From: Burkholderiales bacterium
GTDB taxonomy: Bacteria; Pseudomonadota; Gammaproteobacteria; Burkholderiales; Burkholderiaceae_C
Length of the DNA stretch: 64,000 bases
Reading direction: 5' to 3'
Assembly: GCA_021732385.1 (NCBI GenBank)
Contig: JAKFVA010000022.1
Location: forward strand, 40,767-104,766
A program made the translations under genes and the position numbers. Each line of letters begins with the position of its first letter. Positions within the stretch are counted from its first letter, which is position 1. Positions 1 to 9,966 of this stretch are shown here, piece after piece. The notes below the pieces were generated by a model, which was given only the letters and a program-made list of their open reading frames with translations, had not been told where the DNA came from and did not search any database.

Positions 1-1181
1 GCGGCGCGCCCGTGCGCGTGCAGTCCATGACCAATACCGACACAGTGGACGCCATTGGCACCGCCATCCAAGTCAAAGAATTGGCCACGGCTGGCTCAGA
101 ACTGGTACGTATTACTGTCAACACACCTGAAGCCGCCGCGCAAGTGCCCTACATCCGCGAGCAATTGGACCGCATGGGCATTGATGTACCGTTGATTGGC
201 GATTTCCACTACAACGGCCACCGCCTGCTGACCGACTTTCCCGATTGCGCGCAAGCCCTCTCCAAATACCGCATCAATCCCGGCAACGTTGGCAAGGGCG
301 ACAAGCATGACAAGCAGTTCGGTCAAATGATTGAAGCAGCCATGCGCTGGAAAAAACCCGTTCGCATCGGCGTCAACTGGGGCAGCCTCGATCAGGAGCT
401 GCTGGCCGATTTGATGGACACCAACGCAGCACGCAGCGTACCTTGGGACGCCAAGCAGGTGATGTACGAAGCGCTGATCACCTCGGCCATTGAATCAGCC
501 AATCTGGCCGAGCGCATGGGCCTTCATGGCGACCAGATCATCCTGTCTTGCAAGGTCAGCGGCGTGCAAGACCTGATCTCGGTCTACCGTGAACTGGCCC
601 GCCGCTGCGACTACGCCCTTCACCTGGGCCTGACCGAAGCGGGCATGGGCACCAAGGGCACGGTGGCGTCGGCCACGGCACTGGGTATCTTGCTGCAGCA
701 GGGCATCGGCGACACCATCCGCGTCTCGCTCACACCGCAGCCTGGTGAGGCGCGCACGCAAGAGGTGGTCATTGCATCAGAGATCATTCAGTCGCTCGGC
801 TTGCGCAACTTTGTGCCTAGCGTTACCGCTTGCCCGGGTTGTGGCCGCACCACCAGCACCACCTTTCAAGAGCTGGCCAAGGAGATTGACGACTTTTTGC
901 GCGCCCAGATGCCCGTCTGGAAGAAAAAATACCCCGGCGTTGAAAAAATGAAGGTTGCCGTAATGGGCTGCATCGTCAACGGCCCTGGCGAGAGCAAGCA
1001 CGCCGACATTGGCATCAGCCTGCCCGGCACTGGCGAAGCACCGGCGGCGCCGGTGTATATCGACGGTGAAAAAGCGCTGACTTTGCGCGGTGACAACATT
1101 GCCGCTGAATTTCACCAGCTGGTTGAACGCTATATTGAAAAACGCTTTGGTGCGCATGCTGTGCAAACCGCTGCGGCATGA
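1..1181 (+). CDS. ispG: 4-hydroxy-3-methylbut-2-enyl diphosphate synthase IspG (5' partial)
   Basis: IspG (GcpE) reductively opens 2-C-methyl-D-erythritol 2,4-cyclodiphosphate in the MEP isoprenoid pathway, in the cytoplasm, using a [4Fe-4S] cluster. The reading frame is open from the first base, and the family-typical stretch [13 protein letters not shown] starts at the edge. The GTG at 12 is therefore internal and the true start lies upstream, probably about 30 codons away. The C-terminal cluster ligands are visible as ACPGCGRTT and CIVNGPGE. The protein ends at the TGA at 1179-1181. It heads a plus-strand run with hisS, yfgM, bamB and der, the usual beta-proteobacterial order. Confidence 0.97.
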   Translation, partial: GAPVRVQSMTNTDTVDAIGTAIQVKELATAGSELVRITVNTPEAAAQVPYIREQLDRMGIDVPLIGDFHYNGHRLLTDFPDCAQALSKYRINPGNVGKGDKHDKQFGQMIEAAMRWKKPVRIGVNWGSLDQELLADLMDTNAARSVPWDAKQVMYEALITSAIESANLAERMGLHGDQIILSCKVSGVQDLISVYRELARRCDYALHLGLTEAGMGTKGTVASATALGILLQQGIGDTIRVSLTPQPGEARTQEVVIASEIIQSLGLRNFVPSVTACPGCGRTTSTTFQELAKEIDDFLRAQMPVWKKKYPGVEKMKVAVMGCIVNGPGESKHADIGISLPGTGEAPAAPVYIDGEKALTLRGDNIAAEFHQLVERYIEKRFGAHAVQTAAA

Positions 1182-1230
1182 GCCGCTTTGTTAGTGGTTG
1201 CGTCCCACAAGCTTTATTCAACGCGATTTT

Positions 1231-1272
1231 TGCTATAAAATACATAGTAAATAATGATAGCGTTACCCGCAC
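1231..1272 (+). repeat. 42-nt intergenic repeat, copy A
   Basis: This copy begins TGCTATAAAATA and ends GATAGCGTTACCCGCAC. It is one of five equal-length copies in the window (others at 19883, 30728, 30935 and 53829). It lies between ispG and hisS and has no inverted partner nearby. GCTAT near the start and ATAGC near the end can pair, so a small stem-loop is possible. The function is unknown. Confidence 0.8.
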
Positions 1273-1418
1273 GCATCTACTGGCTTGGTTCTCGATTTAA
1301 TGCTTGAAAAACAGGCTATTTTTCACAAATTTCAGGGTTGTTGATCTCCTAACCGGCCAAAAAATACGTTTTGGTGCCAGGCACCTTAAAACCAACCCTT
1401 GGCAACCGCTTGTATCCC

Positions 1419-2747
1419 ATGGCTGAAAACTCCAACGCTCCCAAACTCACTGCCCTCAAGGGCATGAACGACATCCTGCCACCGGCTTCCGCGCGTTGGG
1501 AGTGGCTGGAAGCCCAGGTACGCGATTTGATGGCGCGCTATGCCTACCGCAATATCCGCACGCCTTTAGTGGAGTCCACGGCGCTGTTTGTGCGCGGCCT
1601 GGGCGAGGTGACGGATATTGTTGAAAAAGAGATGTACTCGTTTGCTGACAGTTTGAACGGCGAGCACCTAACCTTGCGCCCGGAGAATACCGCTGGAGTG
1701 GTACGTGCCGTGGTTGAGCATTCCTTGTTGTACGAAGGCGGCAAGCGCCTGTATTACATGGGCCCCATGTTCCGCCACGAGCGCCCGCAACGCGGCCGCT
1801 ACCGCCAGTTTCACCAGATCGGCGCGGAAGCGCTGGGCTTTGCCGGGCCCGAGCTGGACGCCGAGTTGATTTTGTTGGCGCAGGCCCTGTGGCAGGCGCT
1901 GGGCTTGCAAGGTATCCGGTTGGAACTCAACAGCCTGGGCCAGCCGCCGGAGCGCCTGGCGCACCGCGCCGCACTGATTGCCTATTTTCAACAGCATGCC
2001 GCGCAGCTTGATGAAGAAGCCAAGCGCCGCCTGCACAGCAACCCGCTGCGCATTCTTGACAGCAAAAACCCCGCCATACAGGCACTGCTTGAGGCCGCGC
2101 CACAACTAATTGATTTCCTGGGGACTGCTTCGTTAGCTCATTTTGAGTCAGTGCAGACCATCTTGCAGACCAATGGCGTGGCCTACCGCATCAACCCGCG
2201 CCTGGTGCGCGGCATGGACTATTACAACCTCACGGTATTTGAATTCATAACCGACCACCTGGGCGCGCAAGGCACGGTTTGCGGTGGTGGCCGCTACGAC
2301 ACCCTGATTGAACAAATGGGCGGCAAACCTGCCCCCGCAGTAGGCTGGGCACTGGGCGTGGAGCGCGTGCTGGAGCTGCTGCAGGTGCAGGCGCTGGAAG
2401 TGACCGCGCCGGTGCTAGACGCCTATGCCATCGTGGGTGAGGTCAGTGCCTGGCCGCAGGTGCTGCTGGCGCTGCAGACCCTGCGTGGGCTGGGTCTGCG
2501 TGTGCAAATGCACAGCGCTGGCGGCGAAGGCCTGGCCAGCATCAAGGCGCAATTCAAGAAAGCCGATGCCAGCGGCGCTCGCTATGCATTGGTGTTTGGC
2601 GCCGACGAATTGCGCGCGGGATGCGTCACGGTTAAATCGCTGCGCGCAGCCAACCGCGATGCGGGTGTGCAAACCACCCAGCCGCTGGACAACATTGCAG
2701 CCTGGGCACAAACCCTACAATCGCACCCTGACACATCCGCTCGCTAA
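1419..2747 (+). CDS. hisS: Histidine-tRNA ligase
   Basis: HisS charges tRNA-His in the cytoplasm. The protein is a class II synthetase. The first motif region GMNDILPP is near residue 17. Motif 2 is [20 protein letters not shown]. The histidine-binding motif [12 protein letters not shown] is near residue 265 and motif 3 is [10 protein letters not shown]. An anticodon-binding domain occupies roughly the last 100 residues. Starting at the ATG at 1419 gives 442 aa, the family length. An upstream in-frame TTG at 1371 would add 16 unrelated residues, and I rejected it. Only 11 nt separate the stop from yfgM, suggesting co-transcription. Confidence 0.96.
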   Translation: MAENSNAPKLTALKGMNDILPPASARWEWLEAQVRDLMARYAYRNIRTPLVESTALFVRGLGEVTDIVEKEMYSFADSLNGEHLTLRPENTAGVVRAVVEHSLLYEGGKRLYYMGPMFRHERPQRGRYRQFHQIGAEALGFAGPELDAELILLAQALWQALGLQGIRLELNSLGQPPERLAHRAALIAYFQQHAAQLDEEAKRRLHSNPLRILDSKNPAIQALLEAAPQLIDFLGTASLAHFESVQTILQTNGVAYRINPRLVRGMDYYNLTVFEFITDHLGAQGTVCGGGRYDTLIEQMGGKPAPAVGWALGVERVLELLQVQALEVTAPVLDAYAIVGEVSAWPQVLLALQTLRGLGLRVQMHSAGGEGLASIKAQFKKADASGARYALVFGADELRAGCVTVKSLRAANRDAGVQTTQPLDNIAAWAQTLQSHPDTSAR

Positions 2748-2758
2748 CGCTCCCACCT

Positions 2759-3442
2759 ATGGCCAAACAACTCAATCTCGAAGAGCAGGAACAGCTCGAC
2801 GAACTCAAACATTTCTGGAAGCAGTACGGCAATCTCATCACTTGGCTGCTGATTGTGGTGTTTGGCTCAATTGCCGCCTGGAACGGCTACCAGTACTGGC
2901 AGCGCACCCGCGCTGTGCAGGTGGCGGGCCTGTTTGACGAGGTCGAACGCTTTGCCCAGGCAGGTGACCTGCCGCGCCTTGAGCGCGCTTTTGCCGACAT
3001 TAAAGATAAATACGGCTCCATGGCCTATGCCCACCAGGCCGGCTTGCTGCTGGCCAAAACCGCGCATGAAAAAGGCAATACCGATGCCGCCAAAGCGGCC
3101 TTGCAGTGGGTGGCCGACAACGCGTCCGATGAGGGCTACCAGGCAATTGCGCGTTTGCGCCTGTCGGGGCTGCTTTTGCAAGCCAAGGCCTACGACGATG
3201 CGCTCAAAGCCATTGCAGGGAGCTTTCCCGCCAGCTTTACTGGCTTGGTGGCTGACCGTCAGGGCGATATTTTTGCCTTGCAGGGCAAGCGCGCCGAAGC
3301 CGTTACGGCCTACAACAAGGCTTACACCGAGCTCGATGCACGCTCAGAGTACCGCCGCATGGTCGAGATCAAGCTGACCTCGCTGGGGGCTGAACCTGCC
3401 AAACCCGTTGCGTCAGTTGCAACTACTGGGGATAAAAAGTGA
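2759..3442 (+). CDS. yfgM: YfgM-family TPR protein, ancillary SecYEG/chaperone factor
   Basis: YfgM-type proteins are inner-membrane proteins with a periplasmic TPR-like domain that contact the Sec translocon and periplasmic chaperones. This 227-aa protein shows a short cytoplasmic N-terminus (LEEQEQLDELKHFWKQYG), one membrane helix around residues 25-45 (LITWLLIVVFGSIAAWNGY) and then helical repeats. It sits between hisS and bamB, the position where yfgM is found in many proteobacteria, and its stop overlaps the bamB start by 4 nt. The assignment is from topology and synteny. Confidence 0.9.
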   Translation: MAKQLNLEEQEQLDELKHFWKQYGNLITWLLIVVFGSIAAWNGYQYWQRTRAVQVAGLFDEVERFAQAGDLPRLERAFADIKDKYGSMAYAHQAGLLLAKTAHEKGNTDAAKAALQWVADNASDEGYQAIARLRLSGLLLQAKAYDDALKAIAGSFPASFTGLVADRQGDIFALQGKRAEAVTAYNKAYTELDARSEYRRMVEIKLTSLGAEPAKPVASVATTGDKK

Positions 3443-4596
3443 TTTCCAAGCGTTTTACTGGCCTGGCTTTCTACAGGCGTTCACCTGCAGCTATTATTTT
3501 TGTAGCGGCTGCAGCTTTGCTGTTGGGTGCATGTGGTAGCGGTGCAAAAAAGCCCAAACCCACTGAATTGGGGCCCAACGCAAGCCTGATTGCCGTCAAA
3601 CCGCTGTGGAGCCAGCGTCTGGGTGCGGTCGATTTTTCACTGCAAATCGCCGCCCAGGGTGACACCGTGACTCTGGCCAGCAATGACGGCACCGTGGTGG
3701 CACTTGACGTCAAAACCGGCGCAGAACGCTGGCGCGCCAGTTTGGCCACAGCGCTTACTGCAGGCGTTGGGAGCGACGGCAAGCTAGCCGCCGTGGTCAC
3801 TCGCAACAACGAACTCGTGATGCTGGATGGCGGGCGCGAATTGTGGCGTCAAAAACTGGCAGCCCAGGTCTACACCGCGCCGTTTGTGGCCGGTGGTCGC
3901 GTGTTTGTGCTCGCTGCTGACCGCTCAGTTACGGCATTTGACGGTAAAGGCGGGCGCCAGTTGTGGTCGCAGCAACGTCCCGGCGAACCCCTGGTATTGC
4001 GCCAGGCGGGCGTCATGCTGGCGGTGGGCGATACGCTGGTGGTGGGTTTGTCTGGTCGTCTGGTGGGCATGAACCCGCTTAATGGCAGCAGCCGCTGGGA
4101 GGCGCCCATTGCCTCGCCGCGTGGCGTCAATGAGGTCGAGCGCCTGGTGGACTTGGTGGGCAGTGTGAGCCGCGTCAACAATGTCGTGTGTGCTCGTTCT
4201 TACCAAACCGCGGTGGGCTGCGTGGACGCGCAGCGTGGCAACCTGCTGTGGAGCAAACCCGCCGACGGCGCACAAGGCGTACATGGCGATGAGCGCCAGG
4301 TGTACGGCAGCGAAGCGGATGGCAAGGTGTTGGCCTGGGCGCGCGGCGACGGCCAGCGCGTTTGGAGCAACGAGGCCTTGCGTTACCGCGACCTGTCTGC
4401 GCCACTGTTGTATGGCCGTGCCTTGGTAGTGGGTGATGCTGCCGGGTTTTTGCATTTTTTGTCCCCAGCGGATGGCAGCTTGCTCACCCGTGTGTCTACC
4501 GACGGTCAGGCCCCAGTGGGTGCGCCAGTGCAGGCTGCTGGCGTGCTGGTCACCATCACGCGCAATGGTACGGCCTATGGATTTTCTACCGAGTGA
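3439..4596 (+). CDS. bamB: Outer membrane assembly lipoprotein BamB
   Basis: BamB is the beta-propeller lipoprotein of the BAM complex, which folds outer-membrane proteins. The protein begins with a lipoprotein signal ending in the lipobox LLGAC (Cys about residue 32). It then carries repeated PQQ-like blades, seen as recurring patterns such as VVALDVKTGAERWRASL, VTAFDGKGGRQLWSQ and VLAWARGDGQRVWS. The length of 385 aa is normal. It starts at a GTG overlapping the yfgM stop (GTGA), so translation is likely coupled. Der follows after about 30 nt, a conserved BamB-Der pairing. Confidence 0.96.
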   Translation: MISKRFTGLAFYRRSPAAIIFVAAAALLLGACGSGAKKPKPTELGPNASLIAVKPLWSQRLGAVDFSLQIAAQGDTVTLASNDGTVVALDVKTGAERWRASLATALTAGVGSDGKLAAVVTRNNELVMLDGGRELWRQKLAAQVYTAPFVAGGRVFVLAADRSVTAFDGKGGRQLWSQQRPGEPLVLRQAGVMLAVGDTLVVGLSGRLVGMNPLNGSSRWEAPIASPRGVNEVERLVDLVGSVSRVNNVVCARSYQTAVGCVDAQRGNLLWSKPADGAQGVHGDERQVYGSEADGKVLAWARGDGQRVWSNEALRYRDLSAPLLYGRALVVGDAAGFLHFLSPADGSLLTRVSTDGQAPVGAPVQAAGVLVTITRNGTAYGFSTE

Positions 4597-4627
4597 CCGC
4601 AGCAGCATTTAAAGCAATACGCAATCC

Positions 4628-5965
4628 ATGAAACCAGTGCTTGCGTTGGTCGGCCGACCCAACGTCGGCAAGTCCACGCTGTTTAACCGCCTGACGCAAA
4701 CGCGTGACGCCATCGTGGCCGATTACGCAGGCCTCACGCGTGACCGCCACTATGGCAATGGCAAGCTGGGTAAGCACGAGTTCATCGTGATCGATACGGG
4801 CGGTTTTGAGCCTGACGCTGCCAGCGGCATCTATAAGGAAATGGCCAAGCAGACCCAACAGGCGGTGGCCGAGTCTGACGTGGTGATTTTTGTACTTGAC
4901 GCTCGCGGCGGCTTGTCAGCGCAAGACCATGACATCGCCAAATACCTGCGCCGTCTGGGCAAAACCACCTTGCTGGCCGCCAACAAGGCCGAGGGCATGA
5001 CGCAAGGCCAGCAGTTGGTGGAGTTTTTTGAACTGGGCCTGGGCGAGGTGCTGCCGGTATCGGCCGCGCACGGGCAGGGTATTCGCAGCCTGGTAGAGCA
5101 GGCGCTGGCCGCCGCCAATATGCCGCAAGACGCGCAGCCGCTTGAGGAAGACAGTGGCGTCATCAAGCTGGCAGTGGCAGGCCGCCCGAATGTGGGTAAA
5201 TCCACCCTGATCAATACCTGGCTAGGTGAAGAGCGGCTGGTGGCCTTTGACATGCCCGGCACCACGCGCGACGCTATCAGTGTGCCGTTTGAGCGCAATG
5301 GGCAAAAATTTTCCTTGATTGACACGGCTGGACTGCGCCGCCGCGGCAAGGTGTTTGAGGCAATCGAGAAATTCTCGGTGGTCAAAACCCTGCAAGCCAT
5401 TGAATCGGCGCATGTGGTGCTGCTGCTGGTTGATGCCACACAGGGCGTGACCGACCAGGACGCGCACATTGCAGGCTATATTTTGGAGAGTGGCCGCGCC
5501 GTGGTGGTGGCCGTGAACAAATGGGATGCCATCGACGATTACCAGCGCCAACTGGTGCAGCGCTCAATTGAAACTCGGCTGGCATTTTTAAAGTTTGCTT
5601 CGCTGCACCTGATCTCTGCAACCAGGCGCCAAGGCATTGGCCCACTGTGGCAGTCGATTGGTCAGGCGCATAAATCGGCGTTTTGCAAAATGTCCACACC
5701 GCTGCTCACGCGCCTGTTGCTAGAGGCCGTGCAGTTCCAGTCGCCCCAGCGCTCGGGCATGTTCCGCCCCAAGCCACGCTATGCCCACCAGGGTGGCATG
5801 AATCCACCCGTCATCGTGATTCATGGCAATTCGGTGGAGCATATTCCTGATTCCTACAAGCGCTTTCTGGAAGGGCGCTTTCGCAAGGCGTTTGACCTGG
5901 TGGGTACACCGTTGCGCATCGAAATGAAGACGTCGAGCAACCCGTACGCGGGCAAAGCCGCTTGA
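4628..5965 (+). CDS. der: Ribosome biogenesis GTPase Der (EngA)
   Basis: Der is an essential tandem GTPase that helps assemble the 50S ribosomal subunit. Two complete G domains are visible. The first has GRPNVGKST near residue 9 and DTGGF as its G3 motif. The second has GRPNVGKST near residue 185, DTAGL, and NKWD as its G4 motif. A C-terminal KH-like domain follows. The length of 445 aa matches the family. It is the last gene of the ispG-to-der run; hfq follows after 122 nt with its own promoter. Confidence 0.97.
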   Translation: MKPVLALVGRPNVGKSTLFNRLTQTRDAIVADYAGLTRDRHYGNGKLGKHEFIVIDTGGFEPDAASGIYKEMAKQTQQAVAESDVVIFVLDARGGLSAQDHDIAKYLRRLGKTTLLAANKAEGMTQGQQLVEFFELGLGEVLPVSAAHGQGIRSLVEQALAAANMPQDAQPLEEDSGVIKLAVAGRPNVGKSTLINTWLGEERLVAFDMPGTTRDAISVPFERNGQKFSLIDTAGLRRRGKVFEAIEKFSVVKTLQAIESAHVVLLLVDATQGVTDQDAHIAGYILESGRAVVVAVNKWDAIDDYQRQLVQRSIETRLAFLKFASLHLISATRRQGIGPLWQSIGQAHKSAFCKMSTPLLTRLLLEAVQFQSPQRSGMFRPKPRYAHQGGMNPPVIVIHGNSVEHIPDSYKRFLEGRFRKAFDLVGTPLRIEMKTSSNPYAGKAA

Positions 5966-6013
5966 GCGCAGCCCGGATTCAAGCGCCCTGCGCCAGCGTG
6001 GGGGAATTACGGG

Positions 6014-6042
6014 CTTGACATTTTGCACAAAGCACCCCATGT
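6014..6042 (+). promoter_or_regulatory. Candidate sigma-32 (heat-shock) promoter of hfq
   Basis: CTTGACA at 6014-6020 is followed, after 14 nt, by CCCCATGT at 6035-6042. This fits the RpoH consensus CTTGAAA - 13 to 14 nt - CCCCATnT with a single mismatch, and lies 45 nt upstream of the hfq GTG. A sigma-70 reading is weaker, because no good -10 lies 16-18 nt from TTGACA. E. coli hfq/hflX is also partly under sigma-32 control. Confidence 0.65.
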
Positions 6043-6087
6043 GCTATCGTGAAATGCTTATAACAACTCTTGAACACGGAGAATATC

Positions 6088-6336
6088 GTGAGCAACAAAG
6101 GTCAGCTACTGCAAGACCCGTTCTTGAACACATTGCGCCGAGAGCATGTGCCAGTGTCGATTTACCTGGTGAACGGCATCAAGCTGCAAGGTCAGATTGA
6201 ATCCTTTGACCAGTACGTGGTGTTGCTGCGCAACACCGTGACGCAAATGGTCTACAAGCACGCCATTTCCACCATTGTTCCTGGCCGCGCCGTAAATTTT
6301 GCTGCGGCTGAAGATGGAGACGCTGGTGCTGCGTAG
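6088..6336 (+). CDS. hfq: RNA chaperone Hfq
   Basis: Hfq forms a hexameric Sm-like ring that pairs small RNAs with mRNAs. The 82-aa product starts [20 protein letters not shown]. It contains the Sm1 region ([20 protein letters not shown]) and the Sm2 signature YKHAIST, followed by a short Ala/Asp-rich tail. I chose the GTG at 6088 because a GGAG sequence lies 6-9 nt upstream. An upstream TTG at 6070 would add six residues absent from the family. The gene leads hflX-hflK-hflC, as in E. coli. Confidence 0.97.
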   Translation: MSNKGQLLQDPFLNTLRREHVPVSIYLVNGIKLQGQIESFDQYVVLLRNTVTQMVYKHAISTIVPGRAVNFAAAEDGDAGAA

Positions 6337-6393
6337 CAAAGTTGGCTTGATCATCAGCTCACGCCTGTTCAACTTTATGGCTGGCCTGTTCAC

Positions 6394-7593
6394 TTGACAA
6401 CGCTTGAACTGTCCGGGGCGAGTCCCGTCAAAGCCGTGCTGGTGGGGGTCGACTTTGGTGCCCCCCTGTTTGACGCTCAACTCACCGAACTCGGCTTGCT
6501 CGCGCAAACTGCTGGTTTGATGCCGGTGGCCAGCATCACGTGTAAACGCCAAGCCCCTGACGCCGCATTATTTGTGGGCAGTGGTAAAGCCGAGGAGATC
6601 AAGCTGCTGGCTGAGCAGCACGGCGCTGCTGAGGTGCTGTTTGACCAGTCGCTCAGCCCGGCACAGCAACGCAATCTCGAGCGTGTGTTGGGCCTGCCGG
6701 TGAATGATCGCACTTTGCTGATCCTTGAAATATTTGGCCAGCGCGCCCGTAGTCATGAGGGTAAGCTGCAAGTGGAACTGGCGCGTTTGCAGTATTCCAT
6801 GACGCGTCTGGTGCGGCGCTGGTCGCACCTGGAGCGCCAGCGCGGCGGCATTGGCGCGCGTGGTGGGCCGGGCGAGACTCAAATTGAGTTAGACCGGCGC
6901 ATGATTTCCAGCGCCATTAAGCGCACCAAGGAGCGGCTGGAAAAGGTTAAAAAACAGCGCCATACCCAACGCCGCCAACGCGACCGGCAGGGTACTTTTG
7001 CCGTTTCCCTAGTGGGCTATACCAACGCAGGGAAATCTACCTTGTTCAATGCGCTGGCTAAAACGCGTGTTTATGCGGCTGACCAACTTTTTGCCACGCT
7101 TGACACCACCACACGCCAGCTCTATCTTGGCCAAGACGGTGCGGGTGTCAGTCGGCAGGTGTCGCTATCCGACACAGTGGGTTTTATTCGCGATTTACCA
7201 CACGGTTTAATTGATGCCTTTGCTGCAACCTTGCAGGAAGCTGCTGATGCCGACGTGCTGTTGCATGTGGTGGATGCGGCCAGCCCTGAGCACCTTGAGC
7301 AAATTGTGCAGGTGCAGCGCGTACTGGAAGAAATTGGCGCGCAAAATGTGCCGCAGGTGCTGGTGTTCAACAAGCTGGATGCGCTGGAATCTGCGCGCCA
7401 GCCCTTGGTATTGCAAGATATTTATGAGCTGAACGGGCAACCACTCACCCGTCTGTACGTAAGCGCAGCACAGGGGCAAGGCCTGGATGGGCTGCGCCAA
7501 CACCTCATTGCCCTGGCAGATGCGGCCCAAGCGCAACGCCGCCCCCTTGATATGCCCGACAATCCCCCAGTTGTTGCCGAGGCTGTCGCCTGA
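6394..7593 (+). CDS. hflX: GTPase HflX, ribosome rescue/splitting factor
   Basis: HflX is a ribosome-binding GTPase that splits stalled 70S ribosomes during heat stress. The 399-aa protein has the N-terminal HflX domain, a basic coiled coil containing GARGGPGETQIELDRR, and the G domain with GYTNAGKSTLFNAL (G1), DTVGFIRDLP (G3) and NKLDAL (G4). The start is a TTG at 6394. The only upstream in-frame ATG, at 6376, runs into a stop codon just before it, so no longer start exists. It lies 57 nt after hfq and is probably co-transcribed from the heat-shock promoter. Confidence 0.95.
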   Translation: MTTLELSGASPVKAVLVGVDFGAPLFDAQLTELGLLAQTAGLMPVASITCKRQAPDAALFVGSGKAEEIKLLAEQHGAAEVLFDQSLSPAQQRNLERVLGLPVNDRTLLILEIFGQRARSHEGKLQVELARLQYSMTRLVRRWSHLERQRGGIGARGGPGETQIELDRRMISSAIKRTKERLEKVKKQRHTQRRQRDRQGTFAVSLVGYTNAGKSTLFNALAKTRVYAADQLFATLDTTTRQLYLGQDGAGVSRQVSLSDTVGFIRDLPHGLIDAFAATLQEAADADVLLHVVDAASPEHLEQIVQVQRVLEEIGAQNVPQVLVFNKLDALESARQPLVLQDIYELNGQPLTRLYVSAAQGQGLDGLRQHLIALADAAQAQRRPLDMPDNPPVVAEAVA

Positions 7594-7688
7594 TTAGGCA
7601 CAATCGCAATTCCATAAATTTGAGACGCTGCATGAATCTGAACCTCCGCGCCCTGCGCTGGGCCCTTTTATATGACCGCATCAGCGGC

Positions 7689-9020
7689 ATGTTCAACCTG
7701 AACGACTCGCGCTGGGGCCGTGCTGACGACAAAGCCCCAGAGGGCAACAAACCTGGTGACGAGCCTGCAACACCCACGCCAGCGCCAACGCCTGTTGCAC
7801 CAGAGCCCGCGTCTGACAATAGCCGTGGCCAAAACCGACCCCAGAGCGCCAACCAGGGCCCGCCTGATTTGGATGAACTGTGGCGTGATTTCAACCGAAA
7901 ACTTGGCGGCTTGTTTGGCGGCAACAAGAATGGCGGACGCGGTGGTGCCAATGGTGGCCGCTTCGGTGGCGGTGGTGGCCCGGGCGGCTTTCAGCCCAAC
8001 ATGAAAAGCGCTGGCATTGGGGCTGGACTCATTGCCGGTGTGGTGTTTCTAATCTGGATGGGCACAGGGTTTTTCATTGTGCAAGAGGGTCAGCAGGCCG
8101 TGATTACCGAGTTTGGTAAGTACAAGTCATCGGTTGGAGCTGGCCTCAAATGGCGCTTGCCCTATCCAATTCAACGCCATGAATTAGTGTTTGTAACGCA
8201 AATTCGCTCGGTTGATGTGGGGCGCGACACCATCATTAAGGCTACCGGCCTGCGCGAGTCAGCCATGTTGACTGAAGACGAAAACATTGTGGAAATCAAA
8301 TTTGCCGTGCAATACCGCTTGAGCGATGCGCGTGCTTTTTTGTTTGAGAGCAAAAATCCAGCAGAAGCCGTGGTGCAGGCGGCAGAAACTGCTGTGCGCG
8401 AGGTAGTGGGCAAGATGCGCATGGATTCAGCCTTGTCTGAAGAGCGCGACCAAATCGGTCCACGCGTGCGCACTCTTATGCAAACTATTTTGGACCGCTA
8501 CAAGGTTGGTATTGAGGTGGTGGGTATTAACTTGCAGCAAGGCGGTGTGCGCCCGCCCGAGCAGGTACAGGCCGCGTTTGACGATGTGCTTAAGGCCGGG
8601 CAAGAGCGTGAGCGTGCTAAAAACGAAGCCCAAGCTTATGCCAATGATGTCATCCCGCGTGCTGTCGGCTCGGCCTCGCGCCTGAAAGAAGAGTCGGAAG
8701 CCTACAAAGCCCGCATCGTGGCGCAGGCTGCCGGTGACGGCCAACGCTTTCGCGCGGTACTGGCTGAATACCAGAAAGCCCCGCAAGTTACGCGTGACCG
8801 CATGTACCTCGATGCCATGCAGCAGATCTATACCAACGTCACCAAAGTGCTGGTCGACACGCGACAGGGCTCCAACTTGCTGTACCTGCCGCTGGACAAA
8901 ATCATTCAGCAGTCGACGGTAGTTGAGCCTAGCCCTCCGACTGCAACCACGCCAGCTGCTACGCCTGCCGTGGTTGCGCCCGCGGATGCCCGTGCGCGCG
9001 ACACCGGCCGCAGCCGCTGA
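7689..9020 (+). CDS. hflK: FtsH protease modulator HflK
   Basis: HflK and HflC form a membrane-anchored SPFH (band 7) complex that surrounds and modulates the FtsH protease. The product (443 aa from ATG 7689) opens with NLNDSRWGR. It then has a Pro/Gly-rich segment containing glycine repeats and one membrane helix (GLIAGVVFLIWMGTGFFIV), followed by a long SPFH domain and a coiled coil. Two alternative in-frame starts, ATG 7632 and TTG 7620, would add 19 or 23 residues. The start is uncertain; the product is not. hflC follows after 11 nt. Confidence 0.93.
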   Translation: MFNLNDSRWGRADDKAPEGNKPGDEPATPTPAPTPVAPEPASDNSRGQNRPQSANQGPPDLDELWRDFNRKLGGLFGGNKNGGRGGANGGRFGGGGGPGGFQPNMKSAGIGAGLIAGVVFLIWMGTGFFIVQEGQQAVITEFGKYKSSVGAGLKWRLPYPIQRHELVFVTQIRSVDVGRDTIIKATGLRESAMLTEDENIVEIKFAVQYRLSDARAFLFESKNPAEAVVQAAETAVREVVGKMRMDSALSEERDQIGPRVRTLMQTILDRYKVGIEVVGINLQQGGVRPPEQVQAAFDDVLKAGQERERAKNEAQAYANDVIPRAVGSASRLKEESEAYKARIVAQAAGDGQRFRAVLAEYQKAPQVTRDRMYLDAMQQIYTNVTKVLVDTRQGSNLLYLPLDKIIQQSTVVEPSPPTATTPAATPAVVAPADARARDTGRSR

Positions 9021-9031
9021 AGGAAAAAATT

Positions 9032-9937
9032 ATGAACAGAATCGGATTTATCGTTACGTCGCTGCTGGTGCTGTTGGCACTGGGTAGTTCTATGTTGTTT
9101 GTGGTGGATCAGCGCCAGTTTGGCGTGGTTTACGCCTTGGGCCAGATTGAAAAAGTCATCACTGAACCGGGCCTCAATTTCAAACTACCGCCGCCGTTTC
9201 AGAACGTCTCATACATCGACAAGCGCTTGCTCACGCTGGATAGCACCGACACCGAGCCCATGCTGACTGCTGAGAAGCAGCGCGTGGTGATTGACTGGTA
9301 TGTGCGCTGGCGCATTACCGATCCGCAGGAATACATTCGCAACGTGGGCCTTGACGAAAACGCCGGCGCCAACCAGCTCAACCGCGTGGTGCGCAACGCC
9401 TTACAGGAAGAAATCAACAAGCGCACCGTTAAAGAGTTGCTGTCAGCCAAGCGTGAAGCGCTGATGGCCGATGTCAAACGTGAAACCCTGGAGGCCGTGC
9501 GCGGCATTAAACCCTGGGGTGTCGATGTGGTGGATGTACGCATTACGCGTGTGGACTATGTCGATGCCATCACCGAATCGGTCTACCGCCGTATGGAAGC
9601 CGAGCGCAAGCGCGTGGCCAATGAATTGCGTTCCACCGGTGCGGCTGAAGGTGAAAAAATCCGCGCTGATGCTGACCGCCAGCGTGAAGTGGCTTTGGCC
9701 AATGCCTACCGCGATGCACAAAAAATCAAGGGCGAGGGCGATGCCGAAGCGGCAAAAACCTATGCCGAAGCCTTTGGCCGCGATGCGCAATTTGCCCAGT
9801 TTTACCGCAGCCTGGAGGCCTACAAAGCCAGTTTTGGTAAAAAGAGTGATGTAGTGGTTTTGGACCAGTCATCCGAATTCTTCAAGGCCATGCGTGGCAA
9901 TGCGGCGCCTGCAGCGCCCGCGCCTGCCAAGCGCTAA
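9032..9937 (+). CDS. hflC: FtsH protease modulator HflC
   Basis: HflC is the partner of HflK in the inner-membrane SPFH complex. The 301-aa protein has an N-terminal signal-anchor (IGFIVTSLLVLLALGSSMLF), then the SPFH core with VDQRQFGVVYALGQI, and a charged coiled coil containing RMEAERKRVANELRS and GEGDAEAAKTYAEAFG, all typical of HflC. A clear purine-rich ribosome binding site (AAGGAAAAAA) precedes the ATG. The tail is rich in Ala and Pro. It ends the hfq-hflX-hflK-hflC unit. Confidence 0.96.
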   Translation: MNRIGFIVTSLLVLLALGSSMLFVVDQRQFGVVYALGQIEKVITEPGLNFKLPPPFQNVSYIDKRLLTLDSTDTEPMLTAEKQRVVIDWYVRWRITDPQEYIRNVGLDENAGANQLNRVVRNALQEEINKRTVKELLSAKREALMADVKRETLEAVRGIKPWGVDVVDVRITRVDYVDAITESVYRRMEAERKRVANELRSTGAAEGEKIRADADRQREVALANAYRDAQKIKGEGDAEAAKTYAEAFGRDAQFAQFYRSLEAYKASFGKKSDVVVLDQSSEFFKAMRGNAAPAAPAPAKR

Positions 9938-9943
9938 GCCTGT

Positions 9944-9966
9944 GCGCAGCACAATGAGTGCTGCGC
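9944..9966. terminator. Perfect hairpin after hflC
   Basis: GCGCAGCAC and GTGCTGCGC form a perfect 9-bp stem with the 5-nt loop AATGA, beginning 7 nt after the hflC stop. No T-tract follows, so it could be a Rho-dependent end, an mRNA-stabilising hairpin or a weak terminator between hflC and hisZ. Confidence 0.45.

Noticed and set aside
1371..1418. TTG start for hisS
   Set aside because: The extra 16 residues are not family-like and the TTG is part of a palindrome; ATG 1419 gives the normal length.
6015..6047. Sigma-70 promoter TTGACA with TGCTAT for hfq
   Set aside because: The spacing would be 21 nt; the sigma-32 reading of the same bases fits much better.
6070..6087. TTG start for hfq
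   Set aside because: GTG 6088 has the ribosome binding site and gives the standard N-terminus.
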